Both the position numbers and the translations under genes were made by a program. Source: Lineus longissimus (taxonomy: Eukaryota > Nemertea > Pilidiophora > Heteronemertea > Lineidae). From it: DNA of 60,000 nt. The DNA lies in NCBI RefSeq assembly GCF_910592395.1, contig NC_088325.1, positions 13,520,109 to 13,580,108 on the forward strand. Reading direction: 5' to 3'. Below are positions 12,701 through 27,700 of the stretch, in pieces; position 1 is the first letter of the stretch; each line of letters begins with the position of its first letter. The notes beneath the pieces were generated by a model. It had not been told where the DNA came from, did no database searches, and saw nothing but the letters and a program-made list of their open reading frames with translations.

Positions 12701-15700
12701 ATCGCTAAATCACTCACTTGTGGCGCTCGATAGTGTGGACGCAAACGCATGAGAGTCAGGATGGGTCTGATACCATGCGGTTGGCCGTTGTGAATCAGTT
12801 GTTACAGAGTCCCTGTATAGAGGACACTTCATCAGGAGAACTATCAACGGGCTGTGAACATGACGACAGATTTGGTCGAAGAAATATTCTCCACGACTGT
12901 CGTCTCATCCGACAGACCCTTGTTTGGACAGCGCTTTAATAGGATCTCGATAGAAGCTGTATCATGACGATAACGACAGCTAATCCTGCAATTTCAGTAA
13001 CGACTTCGGTTAGGCAGCCTATATTTTGAGACAAACTACTAACGACCGTATTTTAACCGGCCTGCAATCCAGACGCATAATCCACCTCAGAAGACCGATC
13101 CCTCTTCTTCTTAAACCCTCGAGCGTATCATATAATACCAGGCGTAATAACCAGGATACTAGTGTTCCATACTTGACTGGTAGCAAGCCTCATCGAAAGC
13201 GAATAAGCTATCATCGTCATTTGGATATTTACCGGGGGTTCCGTTACTGCCAATCTGATCTCTCAGGGAGTGCCTTGGCCGCAATCAAAACCATAAAGCT
13301 ATTATTTTTCATATCTGACAACGGCTGACACCATCTTATTTTCGGTTTAACACACAGTTCTGTCCACAAATAACATTGATTGACATTTGCAGCAGTTCTG
13401 ATCTCCTGCTATTTCACCAGTTTTACCCACAGACAAGAAATCCTTTGGTCACATATAATCGCAGGTTGCAGCAACAAGAATTGCTTGTCTGCGACACGCT
13501 TGAAGGTGGCAACTTTCCCTATAGGCCTACATCAAGGAAAGTCCTTTTTCTGAAAACTGTGCCAACCACAAATATTGTATGCGCGCTGTTAAAAAGACAA
13601 TTGGTTTCGCCTAGCTCAAGTTTGGTATCAGGCAACAATATCGTTCTGGAATAACCCTCAAAAGTACATTACGTTTGTTAACTGGTATCACGAACACAGC
13701 AGATGATTAGTCTTACGTTTCATCTCTTTGTCATTTTGACAGAAATTGCTGTAATATTAGCTCTTGAGCAGTGAAGCATTAAAATCAGGTGTTTTATTTT
13801 TCTTTCTTCGGCAGGTGTGGCAGGAAGTGATATTTGGATTTAATGACTTTGTTTGGTGGTGGATGATGATAAGGGTATCATTGCGGTTGCCGGAAATTAA
13901 TCGAACTCAATACTTATTGTCAAAGGGAGACTAAAGGCAAATGCTAGGTTGCCCGTTAAAGGGGGGCTATAGGCATGAGCCAGCTTTAAGAGACAGGCCC
14001 CATATTCTGCCTAATAGTCACTTGAAGACTACAATTTGACCCATCCCTGCCCCTTTCCAGAAATGGGGCGCTGAGTTTTGGAAATAGTGATGTCATAAGG
14101 GGAAACTAGGCCTTATGGTGGAGGGACAAAGGAGATAGTCATGGTTGACCAACACACTTGAATGCCTTTAATGACGGCAAGGGGGAAAAAGTTAGTTCCA
14201 ATGCAAGCCACCAATTTAGGGAAGCATGTGTAGTCCCCCTGAATGGGAGGTTGAGACGTCTTCTAGTTCACCGAAATTGTAGGGATACTTACATTGGATG
14301 GGACTGTTTTGACGTGTGTTTCATATGGTTTGTAAAAATGGATGGTACCGAACGTCTTCAACTTCAGTTGTCGGGCTATCTGAAGTAAGAAGGAGAAATA
14401 TCCAATTAGAATTTCAGAAAACTGTGGATGCGTAAGGTAAGCAACACAACAATTAATACATTTTCATCTCACCTTTTTATCAAAAACTGCATAGAAAGGA
14501 ATGTTTGGCTGGAAATTCTTGGCTGTTTCTTCTAAAGCTTTATAACCTGAAATGATACCAGGAAATTTGAAAACTAAATCATACACCGGTGTAATGTTTT
14601 TGAGTGTTTCTGTTTTTGAGTGTTTCCCCTCATTGTTTGGGAACGCTCAAAAATAGATTGACGAGTTTTTCTGTGTATCCCCCCTATTGAAAAGTCATGG
14701 TCTCTCTAGCTGCCTATTGTTTGGAAACACTGACACATGGGAAACAACCACAGATGTTACACCGGTCAAGATATCTTCACCGGAGAACATCACGTCTCAC
14801 GTTCCAACAGTATATCTAACACACATTTTGAGCTTCGACAGAGCACTTCTCCGTCTGACAGCTGTTACAGTGGCTGCTTGTACATCTCGTGTTATCAACT
14901 ACAAGCTTTGGTCTGAACAATGATGGTAATTGACACCCATGTTCTCCAATTTGGCCGACCAGCTAAGCTTTCTCCTGCCTATAGTCCCCCTTCTAACGTT
15001 CCCTATACCATCCTCTTCAAACGAATGTAGCAGAAAGTATGATTTAGCTCATTTGCTCCCATTGTACTTCAATCGCATTCTCCAAAGCGTTTTTGTTGGG
15101 TACTGTCACTATCGTTCTGATATCGGCAAACGGTTTTTGCTAAAGGCTGCAAAACATAATGTTAGACCAATAGACAAAAGAAAAATCATTCTATTTCTCT
15201 GCCGAATATAAATCAGAACTCTTTGTTTTATTCATTTTCTCATTATGCCATCCTATAAAGGAGTTGTTATGGATCCTTTAATGGCAGTACGGACTGCTAA
15301 TCTTTTCTCTACCTCAATTACCGAAGCTCCATTGTTCTCATAGCTACCGCTAAAAGAAGGAAGAAAATAAGTTTCTTTTAGAGACCATTGGTATTATTGT
15401 TTTGAATGCATCAAAACTCGTTCTATTTTCTCAATATGTCATCTGATAAGGGGTTCTTTATGGATGTTTAATGGCATTATGTAAAATTCTTTGTATATTG
15501 CTTGTACGAATGTCACTTTACTTTAAATCATGAATCTGAAATACAATGACTAAATCACCCATCGTATAGCAGCTTTAAAGTCATGCGATAGGAACATAAA
15601 AGTAATGCACGTTTTTGATTGCTTCCATATTAATGGGTTGTTGTACCAGCGAATCTTAAAAGCGCATTTTTCTGGCAAATGGAGCAGGGATGAGAATGAA

Positions 15701-18700
15701 AAGCCGGGATAATGGAGGCCGGTGCATTAAGCTTAAGGAATGTTTGTTGAAGAGATGGTCTTTTAATGCAGGCTGAGTTCTGTGGTGACATGGGTGCAAT
15801 GGATCAAAACATGTGAAATTACATCGTTTTAGTAGGATGAGTGATTCTCAATGCGACCTATCCCTTTCCAACAGCGAGGCCAAAACCGAACTTAAACATG
15901 GATATCGGAAGAAGTGGAAGGAAAAGCATCCTGAACACGATGAAGGAGACAGCTTCTACCAACTGATAAGAAGGGAGCAGGTCCTAATATTCAGACTGCG
16001 AACCGGACACAACAGGCTAAAACACTACCTGTTCACTAAATTCCGCATCGGCGAGAGCGACACCTGCATATGCAACCAAGAGCCCATGACTGCTGAGCAC
16101 ATACTGGGACGATGCTCAAGTTTTGCAGACCTGAGGAAGGAGACCTGGCCAGAGGGAGCACGAATCCATGGAGATCTCCAGCAGCTACGCAGGACCACCG
16201 ACTTTATGATAAAATCCGGACTGACTGTCTAAAACGTGGTGAACGAAAGAAGAAGAAGAAGTGATTCTCACTTGTCAAGAACTATTCGTATTTTAACATT
16301 GTACCATCAATATCAAGAAAATAATCAACATATCTAAGCTATCTCTTCTTCATATTTATACTTCGTGATGACTTCATATACAGCAACATAAGAACATGTT
16401 GATGATACCCAGTGAAACAAAATCACCCAAATATTGTCAAATTTTGTCTGCCCTCCTCAAACACCGGAATCGACATTGTCACGAAAATTAACCCAATTCT
16501 CAAGGGCAACATATGCGAAATTACTTCAAATGAGAGGTGTCGTAAATTTCACCTCCGGGAAATCAGATCTAACAGCCATCTATCACAGCGACATATAGGA
16601 TTTGGAAGTGGACAAACTTTGTTGGACTGATTTGGTGTGACTTAAATGTCACTGGACCAGAATCGAAAAAGGTTAAGCTAATTCGGTATATACATTTGTA
16701 CTACTTCAACAAGGGGTTCATCCAATGGAGAGAGTCTGCCTAATGTACATCTATCAAAATGACGTTCAGGTTTCGAAATGGACAATCTTTCTGGGATTGG
16801 TTTTGTGAGAATTTGAAGGTCACCAACGCCTTCAGACACCAATGTCGAGGGAAAACTGTGGGAACAAAGCATGATCTCGAAACGACGAGCCGCTTCATCT
16901 CTGCCATAGGACCTAAGTTATAGATTAGGCAGGTTGAAAGTAGAAGAAGAAGAAGAAGAAGAAAGTGGTCACTGACAAGAATAACTGGCCGTAGTACTTC
17001 TACTGAACAACGGCTGTAGAATGCCTGTTTACATTTGATAGTGCCCGCCAATTCAAAGCGCCAGGGTTAAATTTCAAACTAACATTACATCCTTGAACTG
17101 AAATGATAAAGCAAACTTAAAACCTTTGAACTAAGAGCATAAACAAAGTTCCGTTATGGATGTTGAAGAAAATCTGCCATCCTTGAGTTTGTACTTGAAG
17201 GCAAAATCAGGAGTAGCTAATTAGACTAGCATGAGTGGCTAACAACCCTACGGCTGCTTTGAAGTAGCGGTCTGAAGGCCATCAAACAATGTCAAATGGA
17301 TGACACACTGCCTCAATACAACATAATTACTGTGCAGATATGAACCACTGTGAACATCATCTGTGCGAGCGGATGAGAACTTCTCTGTTTCTTGGAACAA
17401 CAAAGTAAATGGCAAGATAGCAGAACAGGATGTTCGAAAGGGATGTAGTACGCTGTCGCGATCTGATTTCAAACATCGACAATCCAACTACAGATGCACT
17501 GATATCATCTGCGTTGATTAGAACCTATAGCTTTTCATTTCGTCAATACATTGTAACACGGTTGAACCAAGTCTAGTCGGCATTTCTCAACTATGATACA
17601 TCAGACTTTATATCAGACACTGCAGGATCAGAGCAAGGATTACGACTGTCTCATAAAAGCGTCAAGTCCAATAATGAACACATCTGTACATACATATGAC
17701 CTTTGTCGCAGAATATGAGGAGGCTCAGCAGATATTGACACCCATGTCTGATGGAAGGCAAAATATCTGACAACGGCACTTCCGCCCACAGCTGTTGGAA
17801 GAAAGATGACAAAAAAATCACGGCTAAGGTCAACCTGTTTGAACCCTTACTTCTCCTGAGCGCATGTCTCCTGCTCTCAAAGAAATGATGGCCAAGTATT
17901 TTTTATTCCATTAGGGCCCTCACTCTGGATCCTTGCAGAGTGAAGGCCCTAAACCTCAGGGCGTTTTGTTCTTGATAATTTCACCTTGGGGAGCATTCAA
18001 AGGGCGTAGGAAGCAATGTCAAAGCTTGTTTAGCAAAGGCAATGACACCGAGAATGCAAATATTGACTTACCTGTGTTTTTCTCCTGGAAGTAACCGATG
18101 ACTTTTGGAGGTTCGGCGTTATCAAAATTCTTCTTCTGAGATTTGCTTTCAAGGATTGTGACAGGCTTACCGAACAACTGTGAATAGAGAACACAAAAGT
18201 TCAGATAAAACCTCGATGTTATCAAAATCTAGGGCTGGTGATTTTCAATCTACACGCCCTGTGTTTTGCGTTATGAAACGTTTCTTGTTTTCAAGAACTG
18301 TGACGGCTTACAAAACAACTGCAAAACGAGAAGAATCTCTGATGCCAGGCAGAACCCCAAACTTTCTTTTTGCGGATGTGAGAAAGGGCTGGTGTTTGAA
18401 CGCGGCCAATGCTTTATTCGTGTACATGTACTTAAATATATGGACAATAATATATACATATACACACACACTTTTGTAGCATCGTGGAGTAGCAATGGAC
18501 GATGTCATTGGAATATACTATAGTTTGTCCATCAGCTTAGTAATAAATAATCTCACCCGCCCCTGTTTATGGCTGGTTTGGCGACCGTAACTTTTCCGTA
18601 AAGTGCACAAGAGGCTAAAACGTTGTAAGTTAGATAGCTGCCCAATTATTCAGTCATTGTTAATAACAGTCTGCTGCAGTGGGAGCGAGACCAAATGCAG

Positions 18701-21700
18701 ATTATTTATCACTGTCTCCTATGACCATATCGAAGATTAAGGAATAATTGGACATCTATATCTCATCTTGACCCACAAGGTTTTAGTACAATAGGTAATG
18801 GATCTCAAATTTCCAAACGTATTTCCTTTTGGAGGGGATTGGTGTTTATGATGTGGCCACTGCACATGGGGTACCATGGTACTATATCTACGCTTAGGTA
18901 CGGTGCTTCCCTCAACGCAACGATGTTAACAATAGCATTCCGCGAAGATGAGGTCACTGCAGCTGCTGCCCTCTATTTCCCCATCGAGGCAATGTCGGCC
19001 AAACATGCGGTTTCGTAATGGATTCAGGCTTTCTAACTAGGGCAGTTAGATTCAATCTGGCACATGTCCGAGTGTTGGAAATACTACATAATTGTTCTGA
19101 ATATTTCTCTCTCTGACTCTATGGTATCATTCATGCTAAAAACAATGCAGGATCAAAGATAATTGACTTTGAAATAAGCTCAAATGCGTAGAACTGAGTG
19201 TCGATGTCCGACTGTCACGTGACTAAAACGTCATCAATATCTTATGCAAATGACCTTGTGAGCTATAAATAGTAACTTCGCGGAATGCTATTTAAGGTTA
19301 ACTTTAGCTTTGGGTTATCCTGTCCTTCAGTAAGTTCATCAGACCTAATGCCAAGTCAGTCACAATGCGCAGCGAGTGGCTAACTGTTTTGAATAAACGG
19401 GGCCAGTAGTGTTACAGACCCAAGATCAAAATGCGTTCTTCGAGAGTTTGGTCCATACTTATAAACCATCATCCTGACAGGGTAATGAAGCAAACTCGAG
19501 CCGGAATTGAATGGGACGCACGCCGGTGATAATGGAGGATCTAAAATACGGAATAGGAAGATGACATCTCGCAATGGGATCAACGTCATACGGAGAAATG
19601 GGTGGCGATAAAACGGCACCCGTATTAGCCGCCTTGACCGTAACGCCAGCCCCGGGAATAACAATAGATTTATAGTTGTCACAGGAATGCTGCAGTGAGA
19701 TTTTATCTCGGAGGAGAATGTTAAGGCCAAAGGTGAATTCTTTGCTTCTTCAGTCCTGGACCCGAGGTATTGAGTTGAATGACATCACCGCCATAATCTG
19801 GGACCTCAACTGGACCAGTTTTCTAATGTCCACTCTCTAAAAAGCAAATGCTTGAGATTGGTTCCAGTTTAATAGACGAACTAGATTGCCTCTTTGTCAG
19901 TAGATAGCAGATAGAATGTAACATACCAACCCACACCGATAATGCGAATTAAGCAATCTTGATGTGAACAAGCTACTGGCAGGGGGACATTTGACACAGG
20001 CAGAAACTGATCTTGCTTTGCCTAACGGCCGAAATTTACGATGCAGAGCAGAATTTGTCTAAGAACAAAACAGGAATGTTGAAATTACTCGGCTGCGTTG
20101 GGAATAGTTATGCACAATTTACGATTATGTTCGGTCGGTTTGCAGGTTTTTGTGTCGCATTTGTCACAAAGTCGTAGATTATTATTGTACTGTACGATTT
20201 AGATTTGGTTGGTGAACATATTGAGATAGATGTTGATTCCATAATTTTTAAGGCAAGAGATCATAGAAAAGAAAGAGGTTGGTTAATTCCATGGTTATAC
20301 CAGGCAGTAAATGTTTACAATTCATTTTGCTGTCTCTGTAATCCCACAGTACATCCAGCACTATTCGTGCATGTACCAGGAATTTATCTTTTTTCATGTC
20401 GGGCAAAGTAGCCACCTTAAGACTACCAACTGGACCCCTGCCCATAGTCCCCCTTTAAACAAGACTATTTTGGCCTGCACTCAGCTCGCTCATCAGTAAC
20501 CTCGTCCTGATATGTATCTAGGGATCCCCAAATCGGAATCATGCGGAAGCCGCAGCGCTAATATGCTAATGTCGAGTTAATAACGGTGACTTATGAATAG
20601 AAGATGAGGAAGACATTGCCCAATAGAGCACGTTTTATGCGGGGCTAATATTACTGCCGGATTAATAGCTCATTAATTGGGATATTGAAAGGAAAACATG
20701 AAAACCTCATCTATTTGAGACAATCGTTATCGCATTTACCCAGGAATCAAACTCTATTGAGTGAAGAGCTGGAGTTTACCTCCCTTCTTTTGAGCATTTT
20801 GAAGAGTGCCACTACGATTTGGTACCAATTGGCCTGTGATCCTGTCCGGTCCACCATCCACGTATCCAGTCCAACTAAAATTTAAAGATGGAAACGATGA
20901 AATGGCCACAGCGCCACCTACTCACCTTAAGAAGAAATGCAATCAGCACCTCGGGAGATCTGTGGCCGTAGAAAACCAAACGGCGCCCTCCGCGATAGAC
21001 ATGGATGGCACCGTCTCTCTTCACGCCCTCATTCGCCGCGATATCTGGATTTTCCAGAATGTCAACATAACCGATGGTGACGTCACGATTTTGCATCACC
21101 TGGGCCGTCACCTAGAAAGACAATAGAATGGCTAAAGTTAACAGGATAGTTCTTCAAAAGTGCAGCAAGATAAGTTTAAGTTGACTTGGCCAAATCTTTA
21201 AAAGAGGAAAATATTCATGCAGATGGAACACAGTTCTAGAAACATGTCCCAGAGGACTACTTTATTCATCCCAAGGGTCAAAGAGCCATTTCTGTAAAAA
21301 AGTATTTCCCAAAATTTCAAATATGTTCCTCGTACCAGCACCAATACTACCGATAGACTGTGATGGAGGAGAGACACCTATTGCCAAGTTAGTGTAACTA
21401 AATCTGGCCTTCCCAGCAGCGGCGCTTTAGTCTCCCTTTAAAAATATTTAGCGTTTTGAAGTCTCAAGACATCCTTGACATGTCTGAGGGAAGAAAGGAT
21501 TAGATAACATGACAAGAATAACAAAATGAAATATCTCCTGCGCTTAGTTAGTGTGATTAATTTGTCACAAATCCTTGTAACCACAGCAACTGATATCCTA
21601 CACAAGAAATTATTGTTTTGAACCCAATCAAGGAGATAAGTTGAGATTTTAAGACTTCTTTATTGTCGCAATGATGGTAGGTTTATGAGAGCTCGTATAT

Positions 21701-24700
21701 CGGATTTATTGGTTCTGGTATAGGAGTGGCAGGTGGTTTCATGGCTCTTGAAAAGGTGACACTGGCTAGGTTGGTGCACAAGCTCTATTTATTGGCATGG
21801 ACCCAAGGAGGGTATCCCAGCCCTGATCCCTTCCCTAATTCAGCCATTCAGCATGTTAGGGGTGACATGTGAATTTTCTGAAACTTGCATAGCCCCATAC
21901 ACAATTAGAAATATTCCGATTCTATTTTCAAATTTTTAACTTGTCACGATATGATGTTATGCTATGATGATAGAGCTGCACAAGCTCCTGATGACGATCA
22001 TTTGGGAAATGTACGAAAAAATGAAATCTCTCACGCAATCATGTTGCTTTTTACTCTAACTGTCCGGAGTGATAAATGATAAATGATAGTCTTGCGTGCA
22101 AAATACAATTTGTCATCAAGGCAACCTGGCAAATTCGTTCCCAATTTGACTAAAAAATATTTTCTTAATCTTGTGTCATTGCTCACGTCAGGATCAGCAG
22201 ACGAGCATCACAGCTATTGAGAACGCAATTTAACTACGGAGCGTGAAAATAATAAACAGCAATTCAGCAGCGCAATTATGCCGAATCTGTTGGCATGCCT
22301 GGGCAAAACAACTTCAGATTAGTCATCTTCTCCAATCATCGCAATCGGCTCCAGTGAACTGGATCAAAGGAATGTTATCACCCGAAGGTAACGATAGCCA
22401 ATTGGCAGAAAATGATGTGTTAGATCTGTCCGTTTCAGCGAGAAGTAATTTCGAGTAATTTCGAGTTATTCCAGGCCAGTGGGCTTTAAAATGTGGATTT
22501 GCGATAAAAAAACGACCTCTTGAGAGATTCCCAGCGACGCTGTAAATAAGGTTGATTAAAAGACTGCAGGGGGTGAAGTTTTTTCATTGGCATTGGGTAC
22601 CCTTGCGACACTTTCTCAAGCTTTATATAGAACAAGTAATTGCTGGAGCGTATGTGAAAAAGTGATCAGGGTAATTTTTTTGATACCGTAAGAAGTTTTC
22701 TTCCAGCAAGGCAGCAACCAAGCTAACTACTGTACACAGTTTCTCGAATTAATAAAATAGGTAATGAGCAAAGCGAGAAATCGTTTCTCTGTGTGAGTTA
22801 AGTTCTTGCATTCGGCTTAACAATCTAATCATTTCTTCATCCCTGAGATGAAGACAATGAAAGCCCTTAGGGTGACATTTTTATGTCGTCACAGGAAATT
22901 TAAAGGGGTAGCGGATTTTACTACTCCCTGTAGATGGCGCAGCGAGGTATATACCTTTTTAAAGCCAAAGTGCAAACATTGAAATGACACGCCAACTGCT
23001 AATGAAATGAATGACGTCACACGTTGACCACCCAATGAAGTACTCTGCTCTCCATGCATCGATAACATCACTATGGGGCCACATATAATGACAGAACATT
23101 CCGACTTAGAGAAACCATGAATGGCAATCAAGCTTTGTCACTAATACATTGAGAAGCAAATGACACTGCCAAAGTAAACATATCTTGTTAGCCGAACTGT
23201 CCCTTTAATGGGAATTTATCAAGCTGTCCCTTTTACATGTTTTATGGGAATCTATCAGCCCGTCCCTTTAATGGGAATCCATCAATTGTCCCTTTAATGT
23301 GAATCCATCAAGCTTCTTAGTTGATCATGCGAACTCTGTTGCTCTTGGACAGACAGCGACAATATATACGTGACATACAAATATACAGTATTTGTCTTCG
23401 TCGGCTACAAGGATGAAAATGCCGCAGATGGATAACAAATGTTTGCTAAATATAACTTGATGGCCGCTGAGCGTGCCATCCCCTTCATCACTAATCATTT
23501 AATGGATAAGCTACCACATGCTTACGATACATTCAAAGGGTAATATGACTTGGTGAAATTACTTGCTCAAGGTCACAAGGGATGTGTGGATTAAGACAGG
23601 CTGTCCAGCAAATCATGTCGAGAATCTATACTGTCCTATAGCAGGCCATTGGCTCTTAACTACAAGCTATGCTGTCCTTGTTTTGACAGTAACACTACAG
23701 ATAAGTCGCTATTCGTCAAATATTTGCCGGATACATTTATGTCCTGATGGCCGCTGAGGGTGATATTCTCCATCGAGTCTTGCTAAATCGCTAATCAGTA
23801 AATGGACCAGCACTCAAATGTAGCATTCGGCTATCGAGACGAGACGACGGAGAATGGAGGCGACCATTTAATTGTTCGAGACTAATCCCCTTTAAGCTTC
23901 AGCGCTTCGTTAAATACGGGCTGATAATTAGTGTTTGATGAGGACAGATTGAGCAGTGACTGAGCTCTGACAGGACTGCCGTGGCTCGTTTAAATGAGCA
24001 GACGGACTACAACAGGCCTGCATTTAGCAAGGGCAGGATGAGCTACCCCAGACATCTCCGAAAAATATGTTTTTTCATGCAAGTTTGGGTGAGAGAGCCT
24101 CTTCCCTTCCCCCTGGACCAAATGTTAGATATCGCCCTATACACCCCCCAGTACAAGAAGCAAAACTTTACCTGTCATGTTCTTGGGAGGAACTTTCTTT
24201 CCTTAGCATGTCATATTTTTCTAATTGCTTACGGTCACATACCCTATCTCGAGCATCGGATAACATCATCGCTGAGCGAGATTCGGCAGAACCTGGCCCG
24301 TGAGGTGCCTTCGAGGTCGCCCTCCACTTGTCGCGAAGAAGGGACCTCTTTCACATCCGCTGAAGTGATTATTTGATTGGTGTGGATGAATTATTTAGTA
24401 GCCACAACCACCACAGAATGGCACAGCTGCATAAGGTGCTTAAATCTCGCACAAGATATCGGCAAATCTTCGAAGGATACAAATATGAAACTGCAAGGAA
24501 GATACTTGACCTCATGTTGCCGTGGTCAATGCAAGTACCTAGGAAACGAATCCATGATCGCAGCGCCAAGCCATCAATATCAAACCTTGCAGTTGCCCGT
24601 TTTACCCGCAGACGAGAGATAGTTTTGTCGCTTCTTTGTAGACTTATCAACTTCTAGAAATAAAAGGAGATACCGGTTCATCAAGACGGATGTCTTGTCG

Positions 24701-27700
24701 TTTACAGGAAGTCCGATTAATTGCTTTCCCAGCTACTTCGTCCTGAAGGAGGTGAAATACTGGAATGGAGTACGACGCCCTTGAGGTTGAAACTTGTAGT
24801 TGGAAATTGAAGAAGACTAGGCACGAGAGGAAAGGCTCCAGTTCCTTTTTTATTTTGCCAACGCCAAAATAACGCCATAATAACGCCAAAATAACGCCAT
24901 AATAACGCCAAAATAACGCCAACGCCATTCCCGGCCAATGCTATCAGTCTTGAGGTTCATGATTCATTGAAATTTCCCAAGCTGACGAGCGCCCTGAATG
25001 ATATCTTTGGGAGTGACGCAACATCTTTTATTCACGCAATGTTTTTTTTAGGCTGTCCCAATTTTAATACCTGTCCAACTTATTCAAATCACCAAATTTC
25101 CTCTACATCAGTTGGACTGGTCTTTCCCGTCGTCTCACAAAGGCAATCTTTTGCAAAACTTCCCTCAGATCTCACTGATAATTTTCATGGAGACAGCCTC
25201 AGACGAAGTCGGCCCAGAAACCTCTCCAACTTCATTCCTATTTCCGATCGCATCCCATCATTCACATCCCTGTCCTACCCTACGCAGATTACGACGGGTT
25301 TCTCGTCAAGACGTCTGCTTCAAAAAGCACTTGAAGCTGTAATCGAGTTTACCCCATTGAATCTGAATGAGTCTTTAAAGAGGTTTAAAACTTGTCGCTG
25401 GATGTGATCCGTGTTCCTTATCGAATGACAGATTTCAAATTGGATTTTTCAGATTTCCTGGTAGAGTTGATGATTTGGTTTTTTTACCAACTCTTGAATT
25501 GATCAAATCGTAAATCGCAAAATTTCCGGGCCTATTTATTGTTGTGATTTGCGAAAATTAAAAAAAAGAAGTTTTTGTGATTTCTATTTTTAAGCGGATT
25601 ACAGAAAATCTTGCCAATTTTCAAAGAAAAACAAATATTTGTGTATGTAAGATGACACGACTATACCATTTAAGATCAAAGGCGTCCTCCGGCAAAAAAT
25701 TAATAATTAATTTCATTACACCACGGAAAAAACTTTTAAGACAAAATTTAATTAAGATAAAATAGTCTTTGATGTCTCTTTCAAGAATGAAATTCCTTTT
25801 TGCCCCAAGCATGTTAGATTAGGCCGTTTTCATTAAGTGCCGCGAAAATGAGTGGTTTCTCTGTCTTCACAGGTTCTGAGAATCGACCCGTTTGCCAACT
25901 ATGACTGGTTTCAAATCCACAAAACAGACCAAGTTCTTGATCATGCCTGCCTTCAAATTTGTGGATAGACCAGTTTGTTGACTAGCGGATTTCAAATCTG
26001 AAGATGGACCGGTTTCTTGAACATGCCAGCATTCAAATTTGAGGATAGACTTGTCCTAAATGTTGACTCTGATGCAAAATCACACCGAAGTCCCAAGGAG
26101 CGAAACTACTACGATTTGGAGCGAAACGACTTCGATTTGGAGCGAAACGGCTGAGTGCGAAAAGATCATGGAGCGAAACGATCGCAATTCCTTCATCAGC
26201 CTTGCTCATTTGGAGTAATTTGCGTTAGCTGTTTTACTGTCGCAATTTAAATAGTATAGCAGGTTTCTGTCCACGTCGCCTGAGCGATGGATAATTGATT
26301 CTCGTCTGCTGATTCTCGTCTACGGGAAAAGAACAGCTGGAAATGAGAAATGAAAATCAGCGCGCGAAGTGAGGCGGCACCATTGTATATTGCGACAGAA
26401 ACAAGTAGTTACAGGAACAGCTTTGGCGTGAGATGTGTTGTTTTTTCATTAAAAAACTCTGTAGCAAGATTCCCTCTTTGCTCTAAGAATCAGATATCGC
26501 AAAACATCCCTGCTAGCCGAGTAAATGGTTAAAATCAGACCTGTTACTGATAGCCCGTCCCAGTCATTACCAGTCCAAGATCATACACAATACAAAGCTA
26601 TGAGCTGAACACCAGGTAACCACAACACTCACAATTATTCTTTTCCCACCTGCTTTCCGATATCTCGCAACATCCGCGTAGTTAGCCAAGTATAAATACC
26701 CAAGCTATCCCCAGTATCGCTCAGAAGTGTCGGCTATCACTGTACATCCGCGATGATCGTTGTGGAACGAAATAGTGGGAAGTTGCAATCCATGTTGCTT
26801 TTTGTCTCATGGGCCTTTCAGACATCGAAACTTAGATGATTATGCGACCAGTTTGTTTAGCAGTCTATTACGCCTTGATGCTTGAACTTACAATCCAACT
26901 GTTCATCACATGGTCATTATTAACGGCCATCAGACCCAGATGACAGGGAGATATCACGCCCCGAGTGGGTCAGGACACTGTTACTGCAACATGCATTTCA
27001 CTACGACCTCCAGGCAACAACATATTAGCCAAAAAATGCCATAGATTACACCCATCCTAGCTTGCAGAAGAGCACAAAACCTGATACTATGCAAAATAAC
27101 GACGCAACACAACACCCAATCGAAGTGAAAGATAAAGACGACAATGCTGCACTTCTGATCATCAGCCATGGGACCATTATAATTGGAATCGGATTTGCAT
27201 CATTTGATTAAGACGCTCTCGCTGAAGAAGGATTAGACAAGAAACATCGAAGACCATGCTTCTGTTTTGCCATAAGATAGCGAGACAATCACAATTTATA
27301 GAGATGATGGTTAGTCATGACTGTCAGCGCCGAACAATTCTATTAGTGTAGAGTCTTCAAAACCTTGGCGACATGATCTCATCAAGCCTTCGAGGATGAA
27401 TACTCCCCGGAGAAAAGCACCACCAAGTGCATAGCGAACCCGGAAGACGACGACGAAGAAGAAGATAAATAAACAAGAGATGCGAACTAGAACTACGTTC
27501 TGCCCAGTTCATTTCTCAAATTGATGTTCAGCAAATCTGACGAACATCTTGTTATAATGATTGTCCTGTCGATAACACTCACAGGGATATCAACATCCTG
27601 TGCGCCGCACAATGATCTGTTATTATCCTGATGGCCATGTTGCACACATCGAGAATGATCAGCTTGACAACTTTGGGGTATCATTTCCGATCACGCCTAT

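Noticed and set aside
23981-24657. Several overlapping frames of 76-131 codons on both strands
   Set aside because: No frame has a recognisable domain or consistent splice borders; mutual shadows in intron 1.
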